Assembly (NCBI RefSeq): GCF_031143425.1
Contig: NC_090444.1
Span: forward strand, 1,532,382,782-1,532,446,781
Direction: 5' to 3'
Length of the DNA stretch: 64,000 nucleotides
Source: Pleurodeles waltl
Lineage: Eukaryota; Chordata; Amphibia; Caudata; Salamandridae
In this document: piece after piece, positions 46,261-60,402 of the stretch
Layout of the letters: every line of letters starts with the position of its first letter
How positions within the stretch are numbered: the stretch's first letter is position 1
Program-made: the position numbers and the translations under genes
The notes under the pieces: generated by a model
What the model saw: the letters and a program-made list of their open reading frames with translations, nothing else
What the model was told of the DNA's origin: nothing
Database searches by the model: none

Positions 46261-49200
46261 TCACCCCGTCTTGTATTTCCCTAGCTCTATAGTTTTCAAA
46301 AATGCACAGGTTTGTTAGGTTTCCATAGGTGCTGGCTGAGGTAGAGGCCAAAATCCTCAGGTAGGCACTTTGCAAAAAACACCTCTGTTTTCTGTAAAAA
46401 AAATTGCTGTATCCACGTTGTGTTTTGGGGCATTTCCTATCGCAGGCGCTAGGCGTACCCTCACAAGTGAGGTATCATTTTTATCGGAAGACTAGGGAGA
46501 ACGCTGGGTGGAAGGAAATTTGTGGCTCCTCCCAGATTCCAGAACTTTCTGTCACCAAAATGTGAGGAAAACGTGTTTTGTTAGCCAAATTTTGAGGGTT
46601 GCAAAGGATTCTGGGTAACAGAACCTGGTCAGAGCCCCACAAGTCACCCCATCTTGGATTCCCCTAGGTCTCTAGTTTTCAAAAATGCATAGGTTCGGTA
46701 GGTTTCCCTAGGTGCCGGCTGAGCTAGAGGCCAAAATCTAACGGTAGGCACTTTGCAAAAAACACCTCTGTTTTCTGTCAAACAATGTGATGTGTCCACG
46801 TTGTGTTTTGGGGCATTTCCTGTCGCAGGCGCTTGGCCTACCCACACAAGTGCGGTATAATTTTTATCGGGAGACTTGGGGGAACGCTGGGCAGAAAGAC
46901 ATTTTTGGCTCCTCTCAGATTCAAGAACTTTCTGTCACCGAAATGTGAGGAAAACGTGTTTTTTAGCCAGATTCTGAGGTTTGCAAAGGATTCTGGATAA
47001 CAGAACTTGGTCAGAGCCCCACAAGTCACCCCATCTTGGATTACCCTAGGTCGCTAGTTTTCAAAAATGCACAGGTTCGGTAGGTTTCCCTAGGTGCCGG
47101 CTGAGCTAGATGCCAAAATCTAACAGTAGGCACTTTGCAAAAAACACCTCTGTTTTCTGTCAAAAAATGTGATGTGTCCACATTGTGTTTTGGGGCATTT
47201 CCTGTCGCAGGCGCTAGGCCTACCCACAGAAGTGAGGTATCATTTTTATCGGGAAATTTGGGGGAACGCTGGATGGAATTAAATTTGTGGCTCCTCTCAG
47301 ATTCCAGAACTTTCTGTCACCGAAATGTGAGGAAAACGTGTTTTGTTAGCCAAATTTTGAGGGTTGCAAAGGATTCTGGGTAACAGAACCTGGTCAGAGC
47401 CCCACAAGTCACCCCATCTTGGATTACCCTAGGTCGCTAGTTTTCAAAAATGCACAGGTTCGGTAGGTTTCCCTAGGTGCCGGCTGAGCTAGATGCCAAA
47501 ATCTAACGGTAGGCACTTTGCAAAAAACACCTCTGTTTTCTGTCAAAAAATGTGATGTGTCCACATTGTGTTTTGGGGCATTTCCTGTCGCAGGCGCTAG
47601 GCCTACCCACAGAAGTGAGGTATCATTTTTATCGGGAAATTTGGGGGAACGCTGGATGGAATTAAATTTGTGGCTCCTCTCAGATTCCAGAACTTTCTGT
47701 CACCGAAATGTGAGGAAAACGTGTTTTGTTAGCCAAATTTTGAGGGTTGCAAAGGATTCTGGGTAACAGAACCTGGTCAGAGCCCCACAAGTCACCCCAT
47801 CTTGGATTCCCCTAGGTCTCTAGTTTTAAAAAATGCACAGGTTTGGTAGCTTTCCCTAGGTGCCGGCTGAGCTAGAGGCCAAAATCCACAGGTGGCACTT
47901 TGCAAAAAACACCTCTGTTTTCTGTCAAAAAAATGTGATGTGTCCACGTTGTGTTTTGAGCCATTTCCTGTTGCGGGCGCTATGCCTACCCACACAAGTG
48001 AGGTACCATTTTTATTGGGAGACTTGGGGGAACACTGGGTGGAAAGAAATTTGTGGCTCCTCTCAGATTCCAGAACTTTCTGTCACCGAAATATGAGGAA
48101 AACGTGTTTTTTAGCCAAATGTTGAGGTTTGCAAAGGATTCTGGGTAACAGAACTTGGTCAGAGCCCCAAAAGTCACCCCATCTTGGATTCCCCTAGGTC
48201 TCTAGTTTTCAAAAATGAACAGGTTCAGTAGGTTTCCCTAGGTGCCGGCTGAGCTAGAGGCCAAAATCTACAGGTAGGCACTTTGCAAAAAACACCTCTG
48301 TTTTCTGTCAAAAAATGTGATGTGTCCACATTGTGTTTTGGGGAATTTCCTGTCGCAGGCGCTAGGCCTACCCACACAAGTGAGGTATAATTTTTATCGG
48401 AAGACTTGGGGGAACGCTGGGTAGAAGGAAATTGTGGCTCCTCTTAGATTCCAGAACTTTCTGTCACCGAAATGTGAGGAAAACGTGTTTTTTAGCCAGA
48501 TTCTGAGGTTTGCAAAGGATTCTGGGTAACAGAACTTGGTCAGAGCCCCACAAGTCACCCCATCTTGGATTCCCCTAGGTCTCTAGTTTTCAAAAATGTA
48601 CAGGTTCGATAGGATTCCCTAAGTGCCGGCTGAGCTAGATGCCAAAATCTAACAGTAGGCACTTTGCAAAAAATACCTCTGTTTTCTGTCAAAAAATGTG
48701 ATGTGTCCACGTTGTGTTTTGGGGCATTTCCTGTCGCTGGCGATAGGCCTACCCACACAAGTGAGGTATCATTTTTATCAGGAGACTTGGGGGAATGCTG
48801 GGTGGAACGAAATTTGGAGCTCCTCTCAGATTCCAGAACTTTCTGTCACCGAAATGTGAGGAAAATGTGTTTTTTAGCCAAATTTTGAGGTTTGCAAAGG
48901 ATTCTGGGTAACAGAACTTGGTCAGAGCCCCACAAGTCGCCCCATCTTGGATTCCCCTAGGTCTCTAGTTTTCAAAAATGCACAGGTTCGGTAGGTTTCC
49001 CTAGGTGCCGGCTGAGCTAGAGGCCAAAATCTAACGGTAGGCACTTTGCAAAAAACACCTCTGTTTTCTGTCAAAAAATGTGATGTGTCCACATTGAGTT
49101 TTGGGGCATTTTCTGTTGCAGGCGCTAGGCCTACCCACACAAGTGAGGTATCATTTTTATCGGGAGACTTGGGGGAACGCTGGATGGAAGGAAATGTGTG

Positions 49201-49703
49201 GCTCCTTTCAGATTCCAGAACTTTCTGTTACTGAAATGTGAGGAAAAGGTGTTTTTTAGCCAAATTTTGAGGTTTGCCAAGGATTCTGGGTAACAGAACT
49301 TGGTCAGAGCCCCACAAGTCACCCCATCTTTTATTCCCCTAGGTCTCTAGTTTTAAAAAATGCACAGGTTTGGTAGGTTTCCCTAGGTGCCGGCTGAGCT
49401 AGAGGCCAAAATCTACAGGTAGGCACTTTGCAAAAAACACCTCTGTTTTCTGTAAAAAAAAATGTGATGTGTCCATGTTGTGTTTTGAGCCATTTCCTGT
49501 TGCGGGCGCTATGCCTACCCACACAAGTGAGGTATAAATTTTATCGGGAGACTTGGGGGAACGCTGGGTGGAAGGAAATTTGTGGCTCCTCTCAGATTCC
49601 AGAACTTTCTGTCACCGAAATGTGAGGAAAACGTGTTTTTTTAGCCACATTTTGAGGTTTGCAAAAGATTCTGGGTAACAGAACCTGGTCAGATCCCCAC
49701 AAG
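46261..49703 (+). repeat. F2' in L2: 9-monomer version, 3,443 bp
   Basis: This matches 25232-28674 at +21,029 bp, including the doubled H unit (47026 and 47409). Differences include GACATTTTTGG for GAAATTTTTGG near 46908, CTAACGG for CTAACAG near 47506, CGATAGGATTCC for CGGTAGGATTCC near 48607, and GATGCCAAAATC near 48639. Confidence 0.93.
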
Positions 49704-52383
49704 TCACCCCGTCTTGTATTCCCCTAGCTCTATAGTTTTCAAAAATGCACAGGTTTGTTAGGTTTCCATAGGTGCTGGCTGAGGTAGAGGCCAAAATCCT
49801 CAGGTAGGCACTTTGCAAAAAACACCTCTGTTTTCTGTAAAAAAAATTGCTGTATCCACGTTGTGTTTTGGGGCATTTCCTATCGCAGGCGCTAGGCCTA
49901 CCCACACAAGTGAGGTATCATTTTTATCGGAAGACTTGGGAGAACGCTGGGTGGAAGGAAATTTGTGGCTCCTCTCAGATTCCAGAACTTTCTGTCACCG
50001 AAATGTGAGGAAAACGTGTTTTGTTAGCCAAATTTTGAGGGTTGCAAAGGATTCTGGGTAACAGAACCTGGTCAGAGCCCCACAAGTCACCCCATCTTGG
50101 ATTCCCCTAGGTCTCTAGTTTTCAAAACTGCATAGGTTCGGTAGGTTTCCCTAGGTGCCGGCTGAGCTAGAGGCCAAAATCTAACGGTAGGCACTTTGCA
50201 AAAAACACCTCTGTTTTCTGTCAAACAATGTGATGTGTCCACGTTGTGTTTTGGGGCATTTCCTGTCGCAGGCGCTTGGCCTACCCACACAAGTGAGGTA
50301 TAATTTTTATCGGGAGACTTGGGGGAATGCTGGGTAGAAAGACATTTTTGGCTCCTCTCAGATTCAAGAAGTTTCTGTCACCGAAATGAAAGGAAAACGT
50401 GTTTTTTAGCCAGATTCTGAGGTTTGCAAAGGATTCTGGATAATAGAACTTGGTCAGAGCCCCACAAGTCACCCCATCTTGGATTACCCTAGGTCGCTAG
50501 TTTTCAAAAATGCACAGGTTCGGTAGGTTTCCCTAGGTGCCGGCTGAGCTAGATGCCAAAATCTAACGGTAGGCACTTTGCAAAAAACACCTCTGTTTTC
50601 TGTCAAAAAATGTGATCTGTCCACATTGTGTTTTGGGGCATTTCCTGTCGCAGGCGCTAGGCCTACCCACAGAAGTGAGGTATCATTTTTATCGGGAAAT
50701 TTGGGGGAACGCTGGATGGAATTAAATTCGTGGCTCCTCTCAGATTCCAGAACTTTCTGTCACCGAAATGTGAGGAAAACGTGTTTTGTTAGCCAAATTT
50801 TGAGGGTTGCAAAGGATTCTGGGTAACAGAACCTGGTCAGAGCCCCACAAGTCACCCCATCTTGGATTCCCCTAGGTCTCTAGTTTAAAAAAATGCACAG
50901 GTTTGGTAGGTTTCCCTAGGTGCCGGCTGAGCTAGAGGCCAAAATCTACAGGTAGGCACTTTGCAAAAAACACCTCTGTTTTCTGTCAAAAAAATGTGAT
51001 GTGTCCACGTTGTGTTTTGAGCCATTTCCTGTTGCGGGCGCTATGCCTACCCACACAAGTGAGGTACCATTTTTATTGGGAGACTTGGGGGAATACTGGG
51101 TGGAAAGAAATTTGTGGCTGCTCTCAGATTCCAGAACTTTCTGTCACCGAAATATGAGGAAAACGTGTATTTTAGCCAAATTTTTAGGTTTGCAAAGGAT
51201 TCTGGGTAACAGAACTTGGCCAGAGCCCCACAAGTCACCCCATCTTGGATTCCACTAGGTCTCTAGTTTTCAAAAATGAACAGGTTCGGTAGGTTTACCT
51301 AGGTGCCGGCTGAGCTAGAGGCCAAAATCTAACGGTAGGCACTTTGCAAAAAACACCTTTGTTTTCTGTAAAAAAATGTGATGTGTTCACGTTGTGTTTT
51401 GAGCCATTTCCTGTCGCGGGCGCTATGCCTACCCACACAAGTGAGGTACCATTTTTATTGGGAGACGTGGGGGAACACAGGGTGGAAGGAAATTTGTGGC
51501 TCCTCTCAGATTCCAGAACTTTCTGTCACCAAAATGTGAGGAAAACGTGTTTTTTAGCCAAATTTTGAGGTTTGCAAAGGATTCTGGGTAACAGAACTTG
51601 GTCAGAGCCCCACAAGTCGGCCCATCTTGGATTCCCCTAGGTCTCTAGTTTTCAAAAATGCACAGGTTCGGTAGGTTTCCCTAGGTGCCGGATGAGCTAG
51701 AGGCCAAAATCTAACGGTAGGCACTTTGCAAAAAACACCTCTGTTTTCTGTCAAAAAATGTGATGTGTCCACATTGTGTTTTGGGGCATTTCCTGTCGCA
51801 GGCGCTAGGCCTACCCCCACAAGTGAGGTATAATTTTTATCGGAAGACTTGGGGGAACGCTGGGTAGAAGGAAATTTGTGGCTCCTCTTAGATTCCAGAA
51901 CTTTCTGTCACCGAAATGTGAGGAAAACGTGTTCTTTAGCCAGATTCTGAGGTTTGCAAAGGATTCTGGGTAACAGAACTTGGTCAGAGCCCCACAAGTC
52001 ACCCCATCTTGGATTCCCCTAGGTCTCTAGTTTTCAAAAATACACAGGTTCGGTAGGTTTCCCTAGGTGCCGGCTGAGCTAGAGGCCAAAATCTACAGGT
52101 AGGCACTTTGCAAAAAACACCTCTGTTTTCTGTAAAAAAAAATGTGATGTGTCCACGTTGTGTTTTGAGCCATTTCGTGTTGCGGGCGCTATGCCTACCC
52201 ACACAAGTGAGGTATACATTTCATCGGGAGACTTGGGGGAACGCTGGGTGGAAGGAAATTTGTGGCTCCTCTCAGATTCCAGAACTTTCTGTCACCGAAA
52301 TGTGAGGAAAACGTGTTTTTTTAGCCACATTTTGAGGTTTGCAAAAGATTCTGGGTAACAGAACCTGGTCAGATCCCCACAAG
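49704..52383 (+). repeat. F3' in L2: 7-monomer version, 2,680 bp
   Basis: This matches 28675-31354 at +21,029 bp in monomer order and in private variants (CAAAACTGCATAGG, GTGATCTGTCC, GGAATACTGG, AACACAGGG, CTACCCCCACAAG). Few changes were seen, for example CACCTTTG for CACCTCTG near 51357. Confidence 0.93.
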
Positions 52384-55300
52384 TCACCCCGTCTTGTATT
52401 CCCCTAGCTCTATAGTTTTCAAAAATGCACAGGTTTGTTAGGTTTCCCTAGGTGCTGGCTGAGCTAGAGGCCAAAATCCTCAGGTAGGCACTTTGCAAAA
52501 AACACCTCTGTTTTCTGTAAAAAAAATTGCTGTATCCACGTTGTGTTTTGGGGCATTTCCTATCGCAGGCGCTAGGCCTACCCACACAAGTGAGGTATCA
52601 TTTTTATCGGAAGACTTGGGAGAACGCTGGGTGGAAGGAAATTTGTGGCTCCTCTCAGATTCCAGAACTTTCTGTCACCGAAATGTGACGAAAACATGTT
52701 TTGTTAGCCAAATTTTGAGGGTTGCAAAGGATTCTGGGTAACAGAACCTGGTCAGAGCCCCACAAGTCACCCCATCTTGGATTCCCCTAGGTCTCTAGTT
52801 TTCAAAAATGCATAGGTTCGGTAGGTTTCCCTAGGTGCCGGCTGAGCTAGAGGCCAAAATCTAACGGTAGGCACTTTGCAAAAAACACCTCTGTTTTCTG
52901 TCAAACAATGTGATGTGTCCACGTTGTGTTTTGGGGCATTTCCTGTCGCAGGCGCTTGGCCTACCCACACAAGTGAGGTATAATTTTTATCGGGAGACTT
53001 GGGGGAATGCTGGGTAGAAAGACATTTTTGGCTCCTCTCAGATTCAAGAAGTTTCTGTCACCGAAATGTGAGGAAAACGTGTTTTTTAGCCAGATTCTGA
53101 GGTTTGCAAAGGATTCTGGATAATAGAACTTGGTCAGAGCCCCACAAGTCACCCCATCTTGGATTACCCTAGGTCGCTAGTTTTCAAAAATGCACAGGTT
53201 CGGTAGGTTTCCCTAGGTGCCGGCTGAGCTAGATGCCAAAATCTAACGGTAGGCACTTTGCAAAAAACACCTCTGTTTTCTGTCAAAAAATGTGATCTGT
53301 CCACATTGTGTTTTGGGGCATTTCCTGTCGCAAGCGCTAGGCCTACCCACAGAAGTGAGGTATCATTTTTATCGGGAAATTTGGGGGAACGCTGGATGGA
53401 ATTAAATTTGTGGCTCCTCTCAGATTCCAGAACTTTCTGTCACCGAAATGTGAGGAAAACGTGTTTTGTTAGCCAAATTTTTAGGGTTGCAAAGGATTCT
53501 GCGTAACAGAACCTGGTCAGAGCCCCACAAGTCACCCCATCTTGGATTCCCCTAGGTCTCTAGTTTAAAAAAATGCACAGGTTTGGTAGGTTTCCCTAGG
53601 TGCCGGCTGAGCTAGAGGCCAAAATCTACAGGTAGGCACTTTGCAAAAAACACCTCTGTTTTCTGTCAAAAAAATGTGATGTGTCCACGTTGTGTTTTGA
53701 GCCATTTCCTGTTGCGGGCGCTATGCCTACCCACACAAGTGAGGTACCATTTTTATTGGGAGACTTGGGGGAATACTGGGTGGAAAGAAATTTGTGGCTG
53801 CTCTCAGATTCCAGAACTTTCTGTCACCGAAATATGAGGAAAACGTGTATTTTAGCCAAATTTTGAGGTTTGCAAAGGATTCTGGGTAACAGAACTTGGT
53901 CAGAGCCCCACAAGTCACCCCATCTTGGATTCCCCTAGGTCTCTAGTTTTCAAAAATGAACAGGTTCGGTAGGTTTCCCTAGGTGCCGGCTGAGCTAGAG
54001 GCCAAAATCTAACGGTAGGCACTTTGCAAAAAACACCTCTGTTTTCTGTCAAACAATGTGATGTGTCCACGTTGTGTTTTGGGGCATTTCCTGTCGCAGG
54101 CGCTTGGCCTACCCACACAAGTGAGGTATCATTTTTATCGGGAGACTTGGGGGAATGCTGGGTAGAAAGAAATTTTGTGGCTCCTCTCAGATTCAAGAAG
54201 TTTCTGTCACCGAAATGTGAGGAAAACGTGTTTTTTAGCCAGATTCTGAGGTTTGCAAAGGATTCTGGATAATAGAACTTGGTCAGAGCCCCACAAGTCA
54301 CCCCATCTTGGATTACCCTAGGTCGCTAGTTTTCAAAAATGCACAGGTTCGGTAGGTTTCCCTAGGTGCCGGCTGAGCTAGATGCCAAAATCTAACGGTA
54401 GGCACTTTGCAAAAAACACCTCTGTTTTCTGTCAAAAAATGTGATGTGTCCACATTGGGTTTTGGGGCATTTCCTGTCGCAGGCGCTAGGCCTACCCACA
54501 GAAGTGAGGTATCATTTTTATCGGGAAATTTGGGGGAACGCTGGATGGAATTAAATTTGTGGCTCCTCTCAGATTCCAGAACTTTCTGTCACCGAAATGT
54601 GAGGAAAACGTGTTTTGTTAGCCAAATTTTGAGGGTTGCAAAGGATTCTGGGTAACAGAACCTGGTCAGAGCCCCACAAGTCACCCCATCTTGGATTCCC
54701 CTAGGTCTCTAGTTTAAAAAAATGCACAGGTTTGGTAGGTTTCCCTAGGTGCCGGCTGAGCTAGAGGCCAAAATCTACAGGTAGGCACTTTGCAAAAAAC
54801 ACCTCTGTTTTCTGTCAAAAAAATGTGATGTGTCCACGTTGTGTTTTGAGCCATTTCCTGTTGCGGGCGCTATGCCTACCCACACAAGTGAGGTACCATT
54901 TTTATTGGGAGACTTGGGGGAACACTGGGTGGAAAGAAATTTGTGGCTCCTCTCAGATTGCAGAACTTTCTGTCACCGAAATATGAGGAAAACGTGTATT
55001 TTAGCCAAATTTTGAGGTTTGCAAAGGATTCTGGGTAACAGAACTTGGTCAGAGCCCCACAAGTCACCCCATCTTGGATTCCCCTAGGTCTCTAGTTTTC
55101 AAAAATGAACAGGTTCAGTATTTTTCCCTAGGTGCCGGCTGAGCTAGAGGCCAAAATCTACAGGTAGGCACTTTGCAAAAAACACCTCTGTTTTCTGTCA
55201 AAAAATGTGATGTGTCCACATTGTGTTTTGGGGCATTTCCTGTCGCAGGCGCTAGGCCTACCCACACAAGTGAGGTATAATTTTTATCGGAAGACTTGGG

Positions 55301-56593
55301 GGAACGCTGGGTAGAAGGAAATTTGTAGCTCCTCTTAGATTCCAGAACTTTCTGTCACCGAAATGTGCGGAAAACGTGTTTTTTAGCCAGATTCTGAGGT
55401 TTGCAAAGGATTCTGGGTAACAGAACTTGGTCAGAGCCCCACAAGTCACCCCATCTTGGATTCCCCTAGGTCTCTAGTTTTCAAAAATGCACAGGTTCGG
55501 CAGGTTTCCCTAGGTGCCGGCTGAGCTAGAGGCCAAAATCTAACAGTAGGCACTTTGCAAAAAATACCTCTGTTTTCTGACAAAAAATGTGATGTGTCCA
55601 TGTTGTGTTTTGGGGCATTTCCTGTCGCAGGCGATAGGCCTACCCACACAAGTGAGGTATCATTTTTATCGGGAGACTTGGGGGAATGCTGGGTGGAACG
55701 AAATTTGTGGCTCCTCTCAGATTCCAGAACTTTCTGTCACCGAAATGTGAGGAAAATGTGTTTTTTAGCCAAATTTTGAGGTTTGCAAAGGATTCTGGGT
55801 AACAGAACTTGGTCAGAGCCCCACAAGTCGCCCCATCTTGGATTCCCCTAGGTCTCTAGTTTTCAAAAATGCACAGGTTCGGTAGGTTTCCCTAGGTGCC
55901 GGCTGAGCTAGAGGCCAAAATCTAAAGGTAGGCACTTTGCAAAAAACACCTCTGTTTTCTGTCAAAAAATGTGATGTGTCCACATTGAGTTTTGGGGCAT
56001 TTTCTGTCGCAGGCGCTAGGCCTACCCACAGAAGTGAGGTATCATTTTTATCGGAAGACTTGGGAGAATGCTGGGTGGAAGGAAATTTGTGGCTCCTCTC
56101 ACATTCCAGAACTTTCTGTCACCGAAATGTGAGGAAAACGTGTTTTGTTAGCCACATTTTTTGGGTTGCAAAGGATTCTGGGTAACAGAACCTGGTCAGA
56201 GCCCCACAAGTCACCCCATCTTGGATTCCCCTAGGTCTCTAGTTTTAAAAAATGCACAGGTTTGGTAGGTTTCCCTAGGTGCCGGCTGAGTTAGAGGCCA
56301 AAATCTACAGGTAGGCACTTTGCAAAAAACACCTCTGTTTTCTGTAAAAAAAATGTGATGTGTCCACATTGAGTTTTGAGCCATTTCCTGTTGCGGGCGC
56401 TATGCCTACCCACACAAGTGAGGTACCATTTTTATTGGGAGACTTGGGGGAACACTGGGTGGAAGGAAATTTGTGGCTCCTCTCAGATTCCAGAACTTTC
56501 TGTCACCGAAATGTGAGGAAAACTTGTTTTTTAGCCAAATTTTGAGGTTTGCAAAGGATTCTGGGTAACAGAACTTGGTCAGAGCCCCACAAG
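52384..56593 (+). repeat. F4' in L2, with the 3-monomer duplication
   Basis: This matches 31355-35564 at +21,029 bp. The Q-H-GAGCC trio is present twice (52767-53914 and 53915-55063), so that duplication is older than the L1/L2 split. Differences include ATGTGATGTGTCC for ATGTGAAGTGTCC near 54444 and ACAGAAGTG for ACACAAGTG near 56029. Confidence 0.93.
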
Positions 56594-59500
56594 TAACCCC
56601 ATCTTGGATTCCCCTAGGTCTCTAGTTTTCAAAAATACACAGGTTCGGTAGGTTTCCCTAAGTGCCGGCTGAGCTAGAGGCCAAATCTAACGGTAGGCAC
56701 TTTGCAAAAAACACCTCTGTTTTCTGTCAAAAAATGTGATGTGTCCACGTTGTGTTTTGGGGCATTTCCTGCCTCAGGCACTAGGACTACCCACACAAGT
56801 GAGGTATCATTTTTATCGGGAGACTTGGGGGAACGCTGGGTGGAAGGAAATTTGTGGCTCCTCTCAGATTCCAGAACTTTCTGTCACCGAAATGTGAGGA
56901 AAACGTGTTTTTTTAGCCACATTTTGAGGTTTGCAAAAAATTCAGAGTAACAGAACCTGGTCAGAGCCCAACAAGTCACCCCGTCTTGTATTCCCCTAGG
57001 TCTCTAGTTTTCAAAAATGCACAGGTTTGGTAGGTTTCCCTAGGTGCTGGCTGAGCTAGAGGCCAAAATCTACAGGTAGGCACTTTGCAAAAAACACCTC
57101 TGTTTTCTGTAAAAAAATGTGATGTGTTCACGTTGTGTTTTGAGCCATTTCCTGTCGCGGGCGCTATGCCTACCCACACAAGTGAGGTACCATTTTTATT
57201 GGGAGACGTGGGGGAACACAGGGTGGAAGGAAATTTGTGGCTCCTCTCAGATTCCAGAACTTTCTGTCACCAAAATGTGAGGAAAACGTGTTTTTTAGCC
57301 AAATTTTGAGGTTTGCAAAGGATTCTGGGTAACAGAACTTGGTCAGAGCCCCACAAGTCGGCCCATCTTGGATTCCCCTAGGTCTCTAGTTTTCAAAAAT
57401 GCACAGGTTCGGTAGGTTTCCCTAGGTGCCGGATGAGCTAGAGGCCAAAATCTAACGGTAGGCACTTTGCAAAAAACACCTCTGTTTTCTGTCAAAAAAT
57501 GTGATGTGTCCACATTGTGTTTTGGGGCATTTCCTGTCGCAGGCGCTAGGCCTACCCCCACAAGTGAGGTATAATTTTTATCGGAAGACTTGGGGGAACG
57601 CTGGGTAGAAGGAAATTTGTGGCTCCTCTTAGATTCCAGAACTTTCTGTCACCGAAATGTGAGGAAAACGTGTTCTTTAGCCAGATTCTGAGGTTTGCAA
57701 AGGATTCTGGGTAACAGAACTTGGTCAGAGCCCCACAAGTCACCCCATCTTGGATTCCCCTAGGTCTCTAGTTTTCAAAAATACACAGGTTCGGTAGGTT
57801 TCCCTAGGTGCCGGCTGAGCTAGAGGCCAAAATCTAACAGTAGGCACTTTGCAAAAAACACCTCTGTTTTCTGTCAAAAAATGTGATGTGTCCACATTGT
57901 GTTTTGGGGCATTTCCTGTCGCAGGCGCTAGGCCTGCCCACACAAATGAGGTATCATTTTTATCGGGAGACTTGGGGGAACGCTGGGTGGAAGGAAATGT
58001 GTGACTCCTCTCAGATTCCAGAACTTTCTGTCACCAAAACGTGTTTCTTTAGCCACATTTTGAGGTTTGCAAAAGGGTAACAGAACCTGGTCAGAGCCCC
58101 ACAAGTCACCCTGTCTTGTATTCCTCTAGGTCTCTAGTTTTAAAAAATGCACAGGTTTGGTTGGTTTCCCTAGGTGCTGGCTGAGCTAGAGGCCAAAATC
58201 TACAGGTAGGCACTTTGCAAAAAACACCTCTGTTTTCTGTAAAAAAATTTGATGTGTCCACGTTGTGTTTTGGGCATTTCCTATCGCAGGCGCTAGGCCT
58301 ACCCACACAAGTGAGGTATCATGTTTATCGGGAGACTTGGGGGAACGCTGGGTGGAAGGAAATTTGTGGCCCCTCTCAGATTCCAGAACTTTCTGTCACC
58401 GAAATGTGAGGAAAACTTGTTTTTTAGCCAAATTTTGAGGTTTGCAAAGGATTCTGGGTAACAGAACTTGGTCAGAGCCCCACAAGTCGCCCCATCTTGG
58501 ATTCCCCTAGGTCTCTAGTTGTTTTAAAAAATGCACAGCTTTGGTAGGTTTCCCTAGGTGCCGGCTAAGCTAGAGGCCAAAGTCTAACAGTAGGCACTTT
58601 GCAAAAAACACCTCTGTTTTCTGTCAAAAAATGTGATGTGTCCACATTGAGTTTTGGGGCATTTCCGGTCGCAGGCGCTAGGCCTACCCACACAAGTGAG
58701 GTATCATTTTTATCGGGAGACTTGGGGGAACGCTGGATGGAAGGAAATTTGTGGCTCCTTTCAGATTCCAGAACTTTCTGTCACCGAAATGTGAGGAAAA
58801 GGTGTTTTTTAGCCAAATTTTGAGGTTTGCCAAGGATTCTGGGTAACAGAACTTGGTCAGAGCCCCACAAGTCACCCCATCTTGGATTCCCCTTGGTCTC
58901 TACTTTTTCAAAAATGCACAGGTTCGGTAGGTTTCCCTAGGTGCCGGCTGAGCGAGAGGCCAAAATCTAACAGTAGGCACTTTTCAAAAAACACCTCTGT
59001 TTTCTGTCAAAAAATGTGATGTGTCCACGTTGTGTTTTGGGGCATTTCCTGTCACAGGCACTAGGCCTACCCACACAAGTGAGGTATCATTTTTATCGGA
59101 AGACTTGGGAGAACGCTGGGTGGAAGGAAATTTGTGGCTCCTCTCAGATTCCAAAACTTTCTATCACCGAAATGTGAGGAAAACGTGTTTTGTTAGCCAA
59201 GTTTTGAGGGTTGCAAAGGATTCTGGGTAACAGAACCTGGTCAGAGCCCCACAAGTCACCCCATCTTGGATTCCCCTAGGTCTCTAGTTTTAAGAAATGC
59301 ACAGGTTTGGTAGGTTTCCCTAGGTGCCGGCTGAGCTAGAGGCCAAAATCTACATGTAGGCACTTTGCAAAAAACACCTCTGTTTTCTGTAAAAAAAATG
59401 TGATGTGTCCACGTTGTGTTTTGAGCCATTTCCTGTTGCGGGCGCTATGCCTACCCACACAAGTGAGGTGCCATTTTTATTGGGAGACTTGGGGGAACAC

Positions 59501-60402
59501 TGTGTGGAAGGAAATTTGTGGCTCCTCTCAGATTCCAGAACTTCCTGTCACCGAAATGTGCGGAAAACGTGTTTTTTAGCCAGATTCTGAGGTTTGCAAA
59601 GGATTCTGGGTAACAGAACTTGGTCAGAGCCCCACAAGTCACCACATCTTGGATTCCCCTAGGTCTCTAGTTTTCAAAAATGCACAGGTTCGGTAGGTTT
59701 CCCTAGGTGCCGGCTGAGCCAGAGGCCAAAATCTACAGGTAGGCACTTTGCAAAAAACACTTCTGTTTTCTGTAAAAATATGTGATGTGTCCACGTTGTG
59801 TTTTGTGGCATTTCCTATCGCAGGCGCTAGGCCTACCCACACAAGTGAGGTATCATTTTTATCGGGAGACTTGGGGGAACGCTGGGTGGAAGGAAATGTG
59901 TGACTCTCAGATTCCAGAACTTTCTGTCACCGAAATATGAGGAAAATGTGTGTTTTTTAGCCAAATTTTGAGGTTTGCAAAGGATTCTGGGTAACAGAAC
60001 CTGGTCAGAGCCCCACAAGTCACCCCATCTTGAATTCCCCTAGGTCTCTAGTTTAAAAAAATGCACAGGTTTGGTAGGTGTCCCTAGGTGCTGGCTGAGG
60101 TAGAGGCCAAAATCGACAGGTAGGCACTTTGTAAAAAAACACCTCTGTTTTCTGTAAAAGAATGTGATGTGTCCACGTTGTGTTTTGAGCCATTTCCTGT
60201 CGCGGGCGCTATGCCTACCCACACAAGTGAGGTACCATTTTTATTGGGAGACTTGGGGGAACACTGGGTGGAAGGAAATTTGTGGCTCCTCTCAGATTCC
60301 AGAACTTTCTGTCACCGAAATGTGAGGAAAACTTGTTTTTTAGCCAAATTTTGAGGTTTGCAAAGGATTCTGGGTAACAGAACTTGGTCAGAGCCCCACA
60401 AG
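56594..60402 (+). repeat. HOR-D copy 1' in L2, 10 monomers, 3,809 bp
   Basis: This matches 35565-39373 at +21,029 bp, including the short unit (57740-58105), CTAGTTGTTTTAAAA near 58517, TTTAAGAAATGC near 59290 and GTGTGACTCTCAG near 59899. One difference is GTAAAAAAATTTGATG near 58240 for GTAAAAAAAATTGATG near 37211; the downstream copy near 62050 shares the L2 form. Confidence 0.93.
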